NCBI RefSeq assembly: GCF_032362555.1
Contig: NC_083526.1
Span: 3,678,001-3,742,000, forward strand
Source: Amyelois transitella
Lineage: Eukaryota; Arthropoda; Insecta; Lepidoptera; Pyralidae
Direction: 5' to 3'
Length of the DNA: 64,000 bases
Shown here: positions 24,501-35,199 of the stretch, one piece after another
Position numbering within the stretch: position 1 is the stretch's first letter
Layout of the letters: each line of letters opens with the position of its first letter
The notes under the pieces: model-generated
Told to the model about the DNA's origin: nothing
Databases searched by the model: none
Seen by the model: the letters and a program-made list of their open reading frames with translations, nothing else
Made by a program: the position numbers and the translations under genes

Positions 24501-26490
24501 TTCCTCCTCTTACATTCATCGTCGCAAAGCGGCTTTCAGCAGACCGCATACCGCTCCCGCCGGGAACGAGACGTGATGGGGTGCGGACACCATCGCCGCC
24601 ATTTAGGTGCTCTTTTAAAAAATTTGCATCCATGCGATTCCCACGAGACGCAAGGGAACAATTTTGTCCGCCCCAGCAGAGCCCCGCATGCCAGGGTAAG
24701 GCTAGCCATTACCTGGGGGTCGCCCAACCCCATGGCGGAAGTGGCACGCTCGAGACTAGGCTCGCCCCTAGCCATGCATCCATCGGCGCGGCAGACCTTA
24801 GATTGGCAGGGATTTACATTAAAGAGGAATCCCAAGTCTATCCCTTAGTCGGCTCTTACGACATCCGTGGGAAAGAGATGGAGTGGTCCTATTCTTTTGT
24901 AATGGTGCCGGGAACCACACGGCTTATAATATGTACGTATGTAATTTTAAAAAAATGTGGGTGTCTGTAGTTATGATTCCAATTTTGTGTCAAAAACTGA
25001 TACATTTTATTTGATAACAACAATGAGGAAATCTATACTAATTATGGTTACCTGAACAAACAATGGAGCTGAGTTAATAAATATTGACTTCTCATTCAGT
25101 GCTTACTTGTATGTGTACAGTAGGAGAAATACATCAGAAGAGTAAAAATATAGCAATTAAAAAAGGAATTATTTTTTCCTTTATTCTGGGTTCCTGTAGT
25201 ATAAAAATATGAATTGAGAAACTTCTTTTTTAAATTCGGATATAAAAAAACTAAACACTGATGAATTTTAATTCAAAAAGAATTTTGATTAAATAATTAA
25301 TTCTATTTTAAATATGTATTGTGCATTTTATCAAAAGCTCTTTGCTCCCATAAGACAACAAAATGCGATAACAAAAATTATGTCTTGTAAATTCTTTCTA
25401 CAATTATGTACATATTGTTTTAGTTGGGCAAACAGTACAAGTTTTCATTAAAAAAAAAAAAAATTGTCAATAACATTGTCTACATTTTAAATTGAAATAG
25501 AACAGCTCCAAAGTTTGTCTACAAATGTCCTTGCAATTAGTATGGAGTGTTAGTGTTCTCACCAGGCTTACACTGTGTGGGGCAAAACATACACTTTTGT
25601 CAGCTGTTACCGCACTTGTGTGCACACCCTTGGCTACATGTTGCGAGCCCTGAAATAAAAATGTTTATGTATTATTAAAATGTAAGTAAAATAAATCCTT
25701 ACTGATATAAAAGTGAAAGTAGCTCTTGTCAGTCTGTTACGCTTTTTACACCTAAACCACTGAATAAATTTTAATGAAATGTGGTGTAGATTAAGTTGAC
25801 ACTGAAGAAGAACCTAGGCTTAAGAAACCATGCAGACAAAGTGGTGGGCAAAAACTATATATAAAATCCCAAGATCATTGGTAACAACAGCAAAACAATT
25901 ATTTCTATGAGGTCCATTGAATTTATTCAAATGATTAAAACAGGGGAGTATAATTGGTTATGTAATATGTAAAGACAACACTGTTGTAGAAACAGTAAAC
26001 TTTATCAAAGTAAAAAATTCTGTATATAATTACAACTAAAAAAATAACTGTCTTAGAAAAATAGGTTTCATTACATGGTTGGCAGATAAGTGAGCTGGCT
26101 GGAGTCTACCTAGTGATCAAATTTCATTTAATCATGAGATCTAGATCATAAAATTACTTCTCGTAATCTTCGTTTATTGTGATCAAATGGCACTCAGCAC
26201 GTCTTTCTCGTTCCTTCATAAAGTATTATTAGCACCTTTGATCACGTGGGAGGTTACATTTAAGACAATGTTATATTTACTTGATTAAGTGCATGTAAAT
26301 GCAGTATAAAATTGAATGCACGATTTAGAACTCGATAACACTTTAATTTGATTACGAAACTGATCTAATTCATAATAATTTTTGGTGTAAAATCCAACTA
26401 AATACTGATCATGAGATGAAATTTACATGAATGTTATATAATACCCACCTGTAAAAGGCTTCGAAGAATATTTCGGCTGATCATGGACAT
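15584..26490 (-). CDS. Idh3b: Isocitrate dehydrogenase [NAD] subunit beta, mitochondrial
   Basis: Nine exons join in frame (minus-strand order): 26449-26490, 25563-25649, 20096-20191, 19606-19722, 19194-19401, 18500-18663, 17574-17783, 16415-16551 and 15584-15677. They give 384 residues, close to the usual 385. The start [14 protein letters not shown] looks like a mitochondrial targeting peptide. Conserved blocks are [95 protein letters not shown] and KNIANPTAM. The [14 protein letters not shown] block and C-terminal [14 protein letters not shown] fit the beta subunit better than gamma or alpha. It forms a heterodimer with the catalytic alpha subunit in the matrix and supports oxidation of isocitrate to 2-oxoglutarate. 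One donor (17574|17573) is the weak GTCACT. Intron 2 (20192-25562) carries a LINE. Confidence 0.93.
16081..16168 (-). repeat. Interspersed repeat family B fragment
   Basis: In an IDH3B intron. On the minus strand it reads as the 3' part of family B: GGATCATGGTGACGCATCCAG, then TTGTCTGAATGTGCAGG and TTTTCTCACCATG. This matches the right ends of copies at 18232-18437 and 27829-27992. Confidence 0.5.
18232..18437 (+). repeat. Interspersed repeat family B, best copy in the window
   Basis: In an IDH3B intron, antisense to the gene. It carries the blocks GGTATGGCTTTGACCATGGA, GGGTCAGTCAGG, TTTACACGAAGCCACTCCCG, CCTTTGCAGG, CCCGTATTGGATC and ACACATCCAGTTGCC. Related pieces occur at 13365, 16081, 27829 and 46956, so it is a family. 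It has no coding frame of its own. The class is not resolved. Confidence 0.55.
19082..19142. repeat. Imperfect palindrome in an IDH3B intron
   Basis: CGATTAAGACCCACATGGAA (19080-19099) is followed by its near-complement TTCCATGTGGGTCTTAATCG (19108-19127), separated by about 8 bases. The arms extend outward into GTGTAT/ATACAC and AAATTAGCATT/AATGCTAATTT. This is a strong hairpin, about 45 bp per arm, probably the inverted ends of a collapsed MITE. Confidence 0.6.
21432..21496 (+). mobile_element. Short RTE-derived element, 3' end, split by a LINE
   Basis: Carries the family's 3' signature TCAAGACTGTTGGCCCTGTC, CGCAAGGGATATAGACGTC and then its tail. The RTE-like LINE (21497-24925) sits inside the tail, which resumes at 24937 as GTATGTA. 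The family shares its 5' start with the LINE. Confidence 0.7.
21486..21496. repeat. Target site duplication of the RTE-like LINE, left copy
   Basis: ATAATATGTAC here is repeated exactly at 24926-24936, bracketing the LINE. Confidence 0.8.
21497..24925 (-). mobile_element. Full-length RTE-like non-LTR retrotransposon (LINE)
   Basis: The element is 3429 bp long and lies on the minus strand, in sense orientation within IDH3B intron 2. It starts AAGCCGTGTGGTTCCCGGC at 24925, has about 290 bp of leader, one long endonuclease-reverse transcriptase frame, and ends in an (ATGT)n tail at 21497-21520. An exact 11-bp duplication (ATAATATGTAC) flanks it. Single frame, short 3' end and tetranucleotide tail fit the RTE clade. 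An intact frame and exact duplication mean a young copy that may still be mobile. Truncated relatives lie at 33034-33202, 40262-40420 and 41018-41356. Confidence 0.85.
21523..24633 (-). CDS. Endonuclease-reverse transcriptase of the RTE-like LINE
   Basis: The frame is 1036 residues with no stop. The N-terminal apurinic-type endonuclease shows ATMNVRG (near 38), [16 protein letters not shown] (near 180) and SDHLLV (near 272). Reverse transcriptase shows [59 protein letters not shown] and YADD (near 760). The C-terminal part has [10 protein letters not shown], a block common in RTE/BovB-type proteins, then a Cys-containing end near 1005. The ATG at 24631-24633 was taken as start; the first 30 residues are not conserved-looking and a later start is possible. 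It would copy its own RNA at nicked chromosomal DNA. No key catalytic residue is missing. Confidence 0.88.
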   Translation of the reverse strand: MDANFLKEHLNGGDGVRTPSRLVPGGSGMRSAESRFATMNVRGGMKDKIEEVCQMMDERRLDVLCVNETKRKGCDATQHGPYTAYWSGISSTSRGCQGVGLILSARMAECVNEYECVSPRLLWIRLKVGITRIFVLGVYAPWDVGSRGTTSAKSENEEFWNSVREVLKVTKPNEKIIMLGDFNGWVGVKRDGYEKVLGAFGDEKVNDNGRSVLEICLEWDLFVSNSMFQHKEIHTYTRVEGILKSMIDFVIVDERLKNKVLDTRAYRGAGIDSDHLLVISRIRGIFNRWRHRVREQTSALERVKVENLQDMDVGKKYINRLKDEFEDLEEMSDIEDGWKEFKERIVKVAVEVCGVSRRRKGKNHKNAWMSKDVQELVRLKKKAWLDLLAAKANLRMQEVIDEDVNEARKEYKKMKDLVKKAVIRKKEEYKEDFDKRLSEDFQSNLKVFWKSVRSARGNTITRELTRIRCQDGSVVKGEECVLKIWKDYFESLFEKKEGNKKDFCYSEEKENEMEGEIEMFEIVEALKSMKAGKAAGCDRVSVEMLKAGKGVVASQLYCLFNLCWRSGRVPKDWCKAVIVPLYKGKGSQLDCKNYRGISLLSVVGKLYAKVLINRVRNETDDKIWDAQAGFRKGMGCTDQVFSLRCIAEKFLAKSQKVYCTFVDLEKAYDRVERNELWSALSMHGVSSLLIRALKSLYEDSSACVRINGAHTEWFKIEKGVRQGCVASPWLFNLFMDSCLTDLKESKSGLRMNELLVKCLLYADDQVILASSAEELQEMVNCMHEALKEKGMKVNVSKTKTLVFEMEKEMTACNILIGGEKVEQVKEFVYLGSKFTSDGKYDSDIERRVNAGNMVNGALHAFMSSQKLSKKARLAVHRGVLVPTLMYGSESWVWQKKHESRINAVEMRALRSMMGVKLSDRIRNSVIRECCDVKEDVVTGIEKGMLRWFGHVERMNESRLTKQIYKESVEGKVGVGRPRRTYLDQIKDVLVKGQVKSTRNRRACMKRVMNVDEAKEVCRDRGKWKEVVSAYPSGKEA

Positions 26491-27828
26491 GTTTGTAGAG
26501 ATTAAAAAACCTAAGAAAGGTTATATTTTTAAATAAAATTAATTTTGAAGTGCCTTTGCTCGCGAAGACGTAACTTTTAGTTTCAATTTACGTAAGAATG
26601 ACAACAAAATGACAGCTGATTAGCGAATTTTAATTTCCAAAACCGAATCAGCAGTCTTAGTATTTTGCTCCTCATTAACCAATTTCATGATATTTATTTA
26701 ATATAATTTATTAATTACATTAAAAAATTGTAACTACGTATGTGCTGGATAGTACATTCATAGCATTAGATAAACTAAAAGAATAACATTTTCTTTTAAA
26801 ACTTATGAACATTGATTTCGTGGAACGGATAGTAATTACGTTCCGTTTTCATCCATTCTAACCACTTCCGCTTTCTTGAGAAGAATAAAACGTAGATAGA
26901 TGACTTAATGTTAATTTTAAGTAAAATAAACATATTTTCAAAATGCACGATATTGCAAATATTTAAAGAAATTATTACATTTATATTTCGATTTATCTCA
27001 GCCCAAGTATGACTTATATCTGCTGCAAAAAACCTCCATGTCTTTAGTTTATGATCATCATTGATTTTACGTCAGGGACTTCAAGGCGCTGACTGTCACC
27101 GGCGCAACATTTGAACTCGTGTGAAGTTGTAATAAACTCACAATTGATATTAAATTTAAATAATGATTTTCAAAAGCCCATCATAGAAGTAAAATTAGCT
27201 GCAGCCAATTAGCGGTTTATTGTAATACTAGTTCTCTATACAGGTGAGATGCACATAATATACTGCCCTTTAAAAAAATTATATTTTTCTTTTTATTATG
27301 ATTTTATTAACACGCACCATACTCAACGGCCCACAATGAGCCTTAATAATAGAAGTGTATTGGTCTTACATAAACCAGAAACAAATATTATGTGAATATT
27401 CAATACTTGGACCTATCAACCTATTTCGTATCCCAATTTTCGTAAATTTGTTTTTTAATTATTATGAACTAACTAACGAACCAAGTGTGAAAAATGTTAC
27501 TATCTGGCGCTCCCTTTCATTCGGAATAAAAATATTTAATATTGACTCTAGTAAGTGAGTGTTTTTAAATTCTTGGTATTGTTTAAAATATTGATTTGTT
27601 GAGTAGCTACACAGTATACACCCAAGCGACCATTTAGAACATGGAAAACCGACAAGACAAAATTGGATAGAGCAAAATAAGCGCTTTTCTCGAGATAGGC
27701 TTAGGGAGTGTGGCAATGGCAAGTTGGAAGTCGGTAGTCATCTCCCTAATGAAGGAGAACAGTGAGCAAAAAATACAGCTTACTTTAATTGTCCTTCGTC
27801 CGGGTTATAGTCCAGGTTAAATCGTCAC

Positions 27829-27992
27829 CACTCTGGAGAAGAGCCTGGGGTGCGCCGACCATGGATCCTTAATTGGGTGAGTCAGGTTTTTACACGAAGC
27901 GGTTCCCCTGCCAAGGTAACCCGTATTGGATCCTGATTAGGTACACATCCAGTTTCCTCAATGTGCAGATTTCTTCTCGATGTTTTTCCTAA
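27829..27992 (+). repeat. Interspersed repeat family B copy
   Basis: Shares GACCATGGATCC, GGGTGAGTCAGG, TTTTTACACGAAGC, CCCGTATTGGATC and ACACATCCAG with the copy at 18232-18437, in the same order, with internal deletions. Confidence 0.5.
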
Positions 27993-28702
27993 TTGTAAGA
28001 GAATCGATTGGAAATTAAACTAATTTACGACATACGGATGGATATTGACTAATAAAGGTATAATGAAGAGGGTTGTGTTGTGATGAACAGATGAGCTGTT
28101 TTCATGTACCAATTTGCCTACTAGCCAAACGCGTACTCTAGATGTTTGTTCTAGGTTGTTTACAGATAACAAAGTCAAAGATCACGGCGTGAAACGGTTG
28201 ATGAAATAAATCATTGCCTTAAATGTAATCTACATAAATATCCGTAGGTACTTATGCAACTCATACTTTGTATTAATAAGACAAATTTAATTGAAACTTT
28301 TATTGGTACGGCAGATTTTTTTAAATGTTCATTAGTCGTTCGAATTTCTAAGTAGGTATCCGTTACTTTTTATTTACCTGAAACAAGAACATACCGTAAA
28401 ATTATACGAATTGATTAATTGGTAGAAGCAATGACCTCACTAAATTGTTTGTAATCGATTCAATCTGTTAATCAGTCACTTTTTTACCTAATCAATCAGT
28501 GACGTATCTAAGTACCTATTTATTTACATGAATTTGTTTTTTAAGTTTTTAATGTCGTATTTGGTAACCACGCTATTTACAAAGTTAAGAATTAGTCGTG
28601 TCAATATACCTATAAATTGGGCATGGCGTTAAAACGTTTTCGTAGAAATGATAGTTTATTTTAAACTACGTAAGTAAGCGCGTGTAAATAGTTTCTTATT
28701 CT

Positions 28703-28755
28703 ATTGAAGGCGTCCCTCAAGGAACAGTCATAGGTCCACTGAATTTTATTTGCCA
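28703..28755 (+). pseudogene. Reverse-transcriptase remnant of a jockey/CR1-type LINE
   Basis: Plus-strand translation gives IEGVPQGTVIGPLNFIC, matching the conserved PQG-S/T-VLGPL-F block of jockey/CR1-type reverse transcriptases. The flanks have no coding continuity, so only a scrap remains. It is unrelated to the RTE frame at 21523. Confidence 0.5.
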
Positions 28756-29756
28756 TTTGTATGATTCAGTTGTAATGTGGTTATTTCATAAATTATTTCG
28801 TATTAATAAGTTCACTTGTTCAAATTTAAAGTAACCGCTATCTAAGTTATTGAAATTTATTTGCTAATCGTCCGCTAATGAATGAACTTCTCAAAATCAT
28901 CTCCGGCGAGACGTGATAAGACGTTCGAAGGTTACATAACTACATATAATACTTATCTATTTTTTTATCTAAGCTAAACAATAACATTTTTATTGTGTCA
29001 GTACAGTGCGTGCCCCAAACCGATTTGGTCGGGTTTAGAGATAAACGAGTTCTTTACAAATCCTTGTGCAAGAAAAATGTTGTCAAAGTAGGTTTGATTA
29101 GTGATTTCTTTTATTTGTGAAGCTATTTAGGAATTAGTCAGTTATTGTGAACGTTTTTTGGAAATAATTGAAAGACTGTTCATGTTCAAAGTTAACCACT
29201 TGATTTCAAAAAAATATCGTAACCGTTTCAGAAGAGAAGTTGTAAATGATAAGAAAACATGGGAGAATTTACCGTACTATTCCTACCTCAATTATGAGGG
29301 GGTCATGCTACTTACTAAGAACCTAGTTAAAACAATGCTATCTGTTTTAAATTTATTCATAGTTCTGCATCTTTAATTGTTTTAACAAAAAATCAGAAAA
29401 GTTCTGTATTATGCTTTTCTGCTATCCTCGATATTGCCGTTTTTCAATTTCAAATTTGCCATCAATATTTGTGTTTTTTAATAACGTTTTCTCCTTTTCT
29501 GTGTCTAATCAGTATTTTTCGGACGCACGATCTAGTACAGTCAACCGCATATCAAGTTATCCTGCATGCAACTCTATGACGTTGTATTAGATGGGAATGT
29601 TCGTTTTGTTTTTTCGAATTGTAATGATATTGGGTAGGTTGCTGCTGCTGTATGCTGTTGGCGGTACACCTTCAAATCGGTTATCAAGCATTTCAAATCT
29701 TTCCTTCGTCATTCACTCAGCATTTTTTTAAAAATTTAATGTTCATCAGCGCAAAC

Positions 29757-32700
29757 ATGGCGCCGGTGATCAACCTGAACAAGCCCCGGTACGACCAGAG
29801 CACGTACATCGGCCGCGCCAAACACTTCATGCTGCTCACCAACCCGCTCAACTGCCTCGCTTCGGACAAGGAGCTCGATGAGGCCAAAGAGATTGTCAAT
29901 AACTTCAAGTAAGTTCCAACAGATAGGTCTTACAACTGACAAGGCGAAATAAATTGTAAAGAAAAAAGTCTGAAAGCAGGCCCCAGGTTTCGAAGCATAG
30001 TGGCGAAGATTGCGACTAGAAATAGTACACGATTAGAGAGAGAGATCCATGTAAAAATAATACATAGGACATAATTATCCAAGACCCGAGCCAATTAGAT
30101 AAAAACTTTTTGCGCCTTGACTAACGTGACTGGAGATACCCAATTCCGATGACCATTGGAGTCAGAGGTAAGCTAAATATAATAATGGATATTGTTATAA
30201 TTTAAAATTTTAATCGGTTTGTATATTGGTGTTTCAATTCCTGCATTTGTTTTTATTTTTTACAAAGTTCTCTGTATGTGTGAGGCTAGATTCATATCAT
30301 CAACATATGCGTGTTTTCAAAACATTTCGAAGACAAATGACTATTGTCCTTTGTCATTTCATTCATCGTTAGAAATCTACTTTTTTAATCAGGAAGTAGG
30401 TTGAACTTGATCATCAAAACAATTCCTTTTTTGCCTGTCCGAAGTACCTACCTATACTTACACCTTAGGAATGGCTTTTAACTTCTATTATGCAAATAAA
30501 AAATACATCATCACAATATCATGGGAAATAGTAAAGGCAATGACAAAGGGGTTTAGCATAATTAAAAATTTGTAATTTTTTCAGAAAATCTGGTCGAATG
30601 CCACCAGGCTATGACGAGGAAAAGCTGTGGAGAACTAAGTACTTGTACGACAGTGCTTTCCACCCGGACACTGGGGAGAAAATGATGACCATCGGGAGAA
30701 TGTCTGCGCAGGCACCGATGAATACTTTAATTACAGGAGGTAGGACGGAGTAAATCTCCAAAGATTTAGGTTCTGTAAAGCGTATCTGAGATATATCAGC
30801 ATGGTTTATAAAGAATGCCCTCGAAGAAAATTGTTACTTGAGTACTTTTTCTTCTATTAATGACCTCAGGGTAACGCATGAAACGTTTGGCTAAGCGCCG
30901 TTTGTTTGTTTGTATTAAGGTTTTAGGAACGTTACTGTACCTATTGTTTTCACAATCACTAATAACGCCCTTCGAATGATTTTAATTAAATAGACCCTTG
31001 GCAACTTGATTAATCTCAAGCTGAAATTTCCTTTTTATTATTTTTTTCTTCATTTGGTATATCTATATTTTAAGATGTTTCTCTGGATATATAATATATG
31101 TATCTTATAAATTTTTTTCTAAAGGAATGATAACGTTCTACAAATCGACTGCGGCGACCATCTTTTGGCAATGGATCAATCAGACGTTCAACGCAGTCGT
31201 CAACTACACAAACCGCTCAGGCGACGCACCTATGCCCACATCGTAAGTTGTCCACATTTTTCTTTAAAAATAATTAATATTTAGTTCATAGCATCTTCAT
31301 CATCAATCCATTGAGGGCAATCATCTTATGGTAGTGTATTAATATATCTTCAATGCGATTGACAAATCTAGCGTCGCATTTATACTTAAAGTAAATTACT
31401 ATGCACACCTCAGTTAACTTCTAGATTAATGGTGAAATATATAACACCACTTGTATCACCTTAGTCTTAACCAACATCTTCAATTTCAGTTACAGTATAA
31501 GCTCTGACAATGGCTGATGACTATTCAGCCTTGTGTGTTCTCCTCGTTCCAAGACACAACCACACACATGAAAATATTTCCGTGCCCTTTTTAAAGATTC
31601 TTATGTATTTCGTGTCATGTATTGTTACAGGCAGTTAGTAGCATCATACTGCGGGGCGTGTGGTGGAGCCCTAGGCACCGCGTTGTATCTAAATAGCAAA
31701 GTTAAGGTTAGTGATATTTAATTTACCTTGAATTTTGTTAGTTAGACTATCTAAGATCTTTCTCTCATGTTTGCGTATCCCCTGTCACACGCTCCACTTA
31801 TATGTATCTGGCCTCGACGTCCGCTCCCTAAGTATGTTCCCGGGATTTGGAATCCTTAGACATGGTGGAATTGGTAACGTGTCGGAAACAATCTGACAGT
31901 GATGTAGGTACAAGTTGTAAATTGGTTTGTTTTGTCATTAAAGATTTGAAATTGCATTGCATGCATTAATTCCCAACATAGATACGCGTATTGAACTGAT
32001 CAATTATCACAGAGAAGTCATATGTACCGAAAACCAATGGTGAAATATCCTTATGTGATCGTTGATAAATGATATGCTATCAAAATATACACGTAATGTT
32101 TATCTTAAGATAGGCACGTCATCGGAGGTGTGTCAGTTTGTTTGTGAAAATGATAGAATGTAAAGGGATGTTGACTTTGTATATTTAGTAATTAGGGCCT
32201 CCGCAAACGTTGCAACTTTTCCGTTACACGTCAGTCGCTTGATAGTTGATCGATATGTTAATTGGTCAATTCCCATTTTTCCACTGGAAAAATAAATTCG
32301 TAAATTGTGAGACATGTTTGCTATTGTATTATTCATCAAACTCAGGTAACTATCAACAATGTTATAAAACTTACAAAATTTATGTAGCGAGACCGATGAT
32401 CTATGCTAAAACGAAATGAGAAAAAATTGTACATACATATACATATTACCACGTCTATATCCCTTACGGGGTAGACAGAGCCAAAATTCTTTCTTGACCA
32501 AAAAGCCACGTTCAACTGTATGGATTTATAATGGAATTGAGATTCAAATAATGACAGATTACTAGCCCTTAGTCGCCCGAAAAGAAGTGAGAAGAGGAAA
32601 AGAAATGAAGTGGTCCTATTATTTAGTGCCGGGAACCACACGGATTTGCCATTTGAAATATTGGGGAAGTTTAACGGATTTGTAGTAGTAGTAGGACATA

Positions 32701-35199
32701 AGATTAAGATGGTTGATGTTACATACAGTTGCCATGTTTGTGGTCATCCTAAGCTATCGCCAACGTACATATATTCTGCGCTAATGAGATGTGAGAGTTA
32801 ACTTAGCACTTCACGAGAGTAAACAATTTATATTACCCACCATTGTGACGTCATGGTCCAGCCCCCTGCAGTAAACACGGGGTTTCCAAAGGACAAGAAC
32901 ATTTACCCGACTATTTATATGATTGAGAAATAGAATAGAGATATGAAAAAACCATGTGCCTTTTGCTGATTGTTTATCTTAAATATTCTTTGCAAATTAG
33001 TATCTACACCTATACATAAATTTTATTTTAAAAATACATACATACATGCATAAAATCACGCTTTTTTCCCGGAAAGATAGGCAGAGACTACATCTTTCCA
33101 CGATCTCTGCATACTTCCTTCGCTTTATCCACATTCATAACTCTCTTCATGCAAGCTCGGCGGTTTCGGGTACTCTTGACCAGACCCTTTGCCAGCACGT
33201 CCATTACATACATTTAAAAATTAAGTTTGTTTTATGTCTACTGAAATAATCTTGGTCGAGGGTATTAAATTAAACCTTAATTGAACTAGACACTAGACTA
33301 ACACGTACGATATTACACAGAGCTTTCGTTATTATGGTCCGTCATGTCTTGCGGAAACCTACGAAGTAATGGCCAGCCATCGCGGATTACCAGATCATTG
33401 CCAGTCATATAATCCAGACGTCCTGAAGGCCTGTCCAAATTAATTAATTTATTGTTGTTTATATTTTATCAGAACATGTCTCCAGTATTCGCTCGGCTAG
33501 TGCCATTCGCGGCAGTGTGCGGCGCCAACTTCATCAACATTCCTATGATGAGGAGCGGGTGAGTGTCACAAAAGAACGTTTAGTAAAATCTTCTAAAGGC
33601 AAAAGCGACGGATATAATACCAAGTGAACACCATTACGGACTTATGACACATTTTTGGAAAAATCCACTAGAACTATCACAAAAAAATGCTAAATCTTCG
33701 TTATTTACAAAAACGTACCAGTGTAATAAAATTTATATAAATAGTTAGACGTCTTACTTTAAAGAACTGTCGTGCTAACACTATACAATCTTGTGCCGGT
33801 TGAAAGCAAAGAAGTTTTTTTTTAAACCTGTATTCCTAGAAGTAGTCCAGTGAACGTTGATCGAGCTAGCAGTCAACCATTCTAATATTAAACAAACTGT
33901 ATCACCCAACGCAGCGAGCTGATAAACGGCACGCCCATCTTCACGTCGGACGGGCAGCGGGTGGGCAACTCCAAGGTGGCCGCCAGGACCGGGATCAGCC
34001 TCGTCGTCATCTCCAGGGTCATCATGGCGATGCCGGGAATGAGTGAGTAGCTTGATAGATAACTGTAACAACTAAATCATGATTGGAAATGATGATTTAG
34101 TTGTTAGAGTTATCAAACACTGCAACTGTTTGGATTTGACCACTATAAGTAAATCGAAAATATTCTGGCTGATGTGATGGATATACTAGTCAAGATTACC
34201 GGCCAAGGAAAAGCTGACTCTGCAGGGTGTAAATGAATACATGCAAAGATGAGGAAGATCACTTGACATTGTCGCCTGATTTTATGCCCCGTGCCTATCT
34301 AGCCAATGATCGCCATCTTTTTTAAATACCTATTCCTTTTCAGGCACTACTACGCTGTTCTCTCTAAGCTGCAGTTTTATTTATCACAATCTTAAGACCG
34401 TTGACAAAAGGTTTAACTTAATGCTGATGCAATATCTTTTAACCTTTGTGATAAAGAAAAAGTGAAGTCTGGGCCCCTGCTGCGCTTTGTTCTGTAAGGT
34501 CGCGTGTTGTCCCCAGCTCTGTGCCCCATAGTGACGAACGCGGCGGTGCGTCGCGGCTGGTTCTGCCACCGGCCCATGATGGTGATCCCGTTCCAGCTGT
34601 TCCTGGTCGGGCTCTGTGTCACGTTCGCGACGCCGCTCTGCTGCGCTCTGTTCTCGCAGACCGCGTCCATCAGCGTCGACAGTCTAGAGCCGGAATTGAA
34701 GGTGAGACATGACTCATCGTATACCTACTTATAATTTTTAGGGGAGCTATGGGCCTCGAAACTTCAGATAGAAAGCCAACAAGATGTGTAAGGATATAAT
34801 TAGCTAAACTAACGACCTTGCATGAAAGTTTGATTAATGTGAATTTGTTTTTCGTTCTTTCGTCAAATACAAATATTAATGTTTATGATTATGATATAGT
34901 AAAAAGACTTAGTGAACCGACTAGTCAGTAATAATAGATAATAAGACCTAAACGTGCTGAGGGAAATAAAGATTCTGTTATACTTAACTAAAGGAATAAT
35001 TTAGAATACCATAATACTTGTGGAAGAATGTTTTAATTTCCCAGGTATTTACTTTTATTTTATTATTCGATTTACTAAATAGCCAATGGTTGTCTAAACA
35101 CTTCCTTCAAATAAATATCCGATTACTTTATTTTTACAGGAGTTGGCCAAGAAAAAATTCTCAAGATACAAGGAGTTCTACTACAACAAAGGATTGTAA
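29757..35199 (+). CDS. Sfxn: Sideroflexin, mitochondrial amino-acid transporter
   Basis: Eight exons join in frame: 29757-29908, 30585-30739, 31125-31242, 31631-31706, 33473-33558, 33915-34042, 34517-34701 and 35140-35199. They give 319 residues, the usual length for the family (about 320). Family blocks are [15 protein letters not shown] at the N-terminus, [13 protein letters not shown] near 80, [47 protein letters not shown] and the terminal YYNKGL. Several hydrophobic segments span the inner mitochondrial membrane. Relatives carry serine into mitochondria for one-carbon metabolism. The sequence is closer to the SFXN1/3 type than SFXN2, judged by eye. An in-frame ATG six codons upstream (29739) is an alternative start; 29757 has the better context (AAACATGG). 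Polyadenylation signals lie near 35711 and 36256. Confidence 0.92.
32430..32644 (-). mobile_element. Short RTE-derived non-autonomous element
   Basis: In sideroflexin intron 4. Read on the minus strand, it begins CCGTGTGGTTCCCGGCAC and ends CCCGTAAGGGATATAGACGTG with an (ATGT)-like tail. It is near full length (about 215 bp). Confidence 0.75.
33034..33202 (-). mobile_element. 5'-truncated RTE-like LINE, 3' end
   Basis: Matches the last part of the LINE at 21497-24925, including the codons for [13 protein letters not shown] and the CGTGATTTTATG end, with several small deletions. It lies in sideroflexin intron 4. Confidence 0.8.

Larger units (their letters stand above)
26491..29756. other. 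Divergent intergenic region, IDH3B and sideroflexin
   Basis: About 3.3 kb between two divergent start codons. It must contain both promoters, but neither start site can be fixed by eye. It holds a family B repeat (27829-27992) and a reverse-transcriptase scrap (28703-28755). A possible 5' UTR splice acceptor (CACTCAG, ending near 29720) lies 37 bp before the sideroflexin ATG. No gene-like frame was seen. Confidence 0.45.

Noticed and set aside
24318-24970. Plus-strand frames of 129-176 codons
   Set aside because: They are antisense to the LINE endonuclease and its leader, with no recognisable domain.
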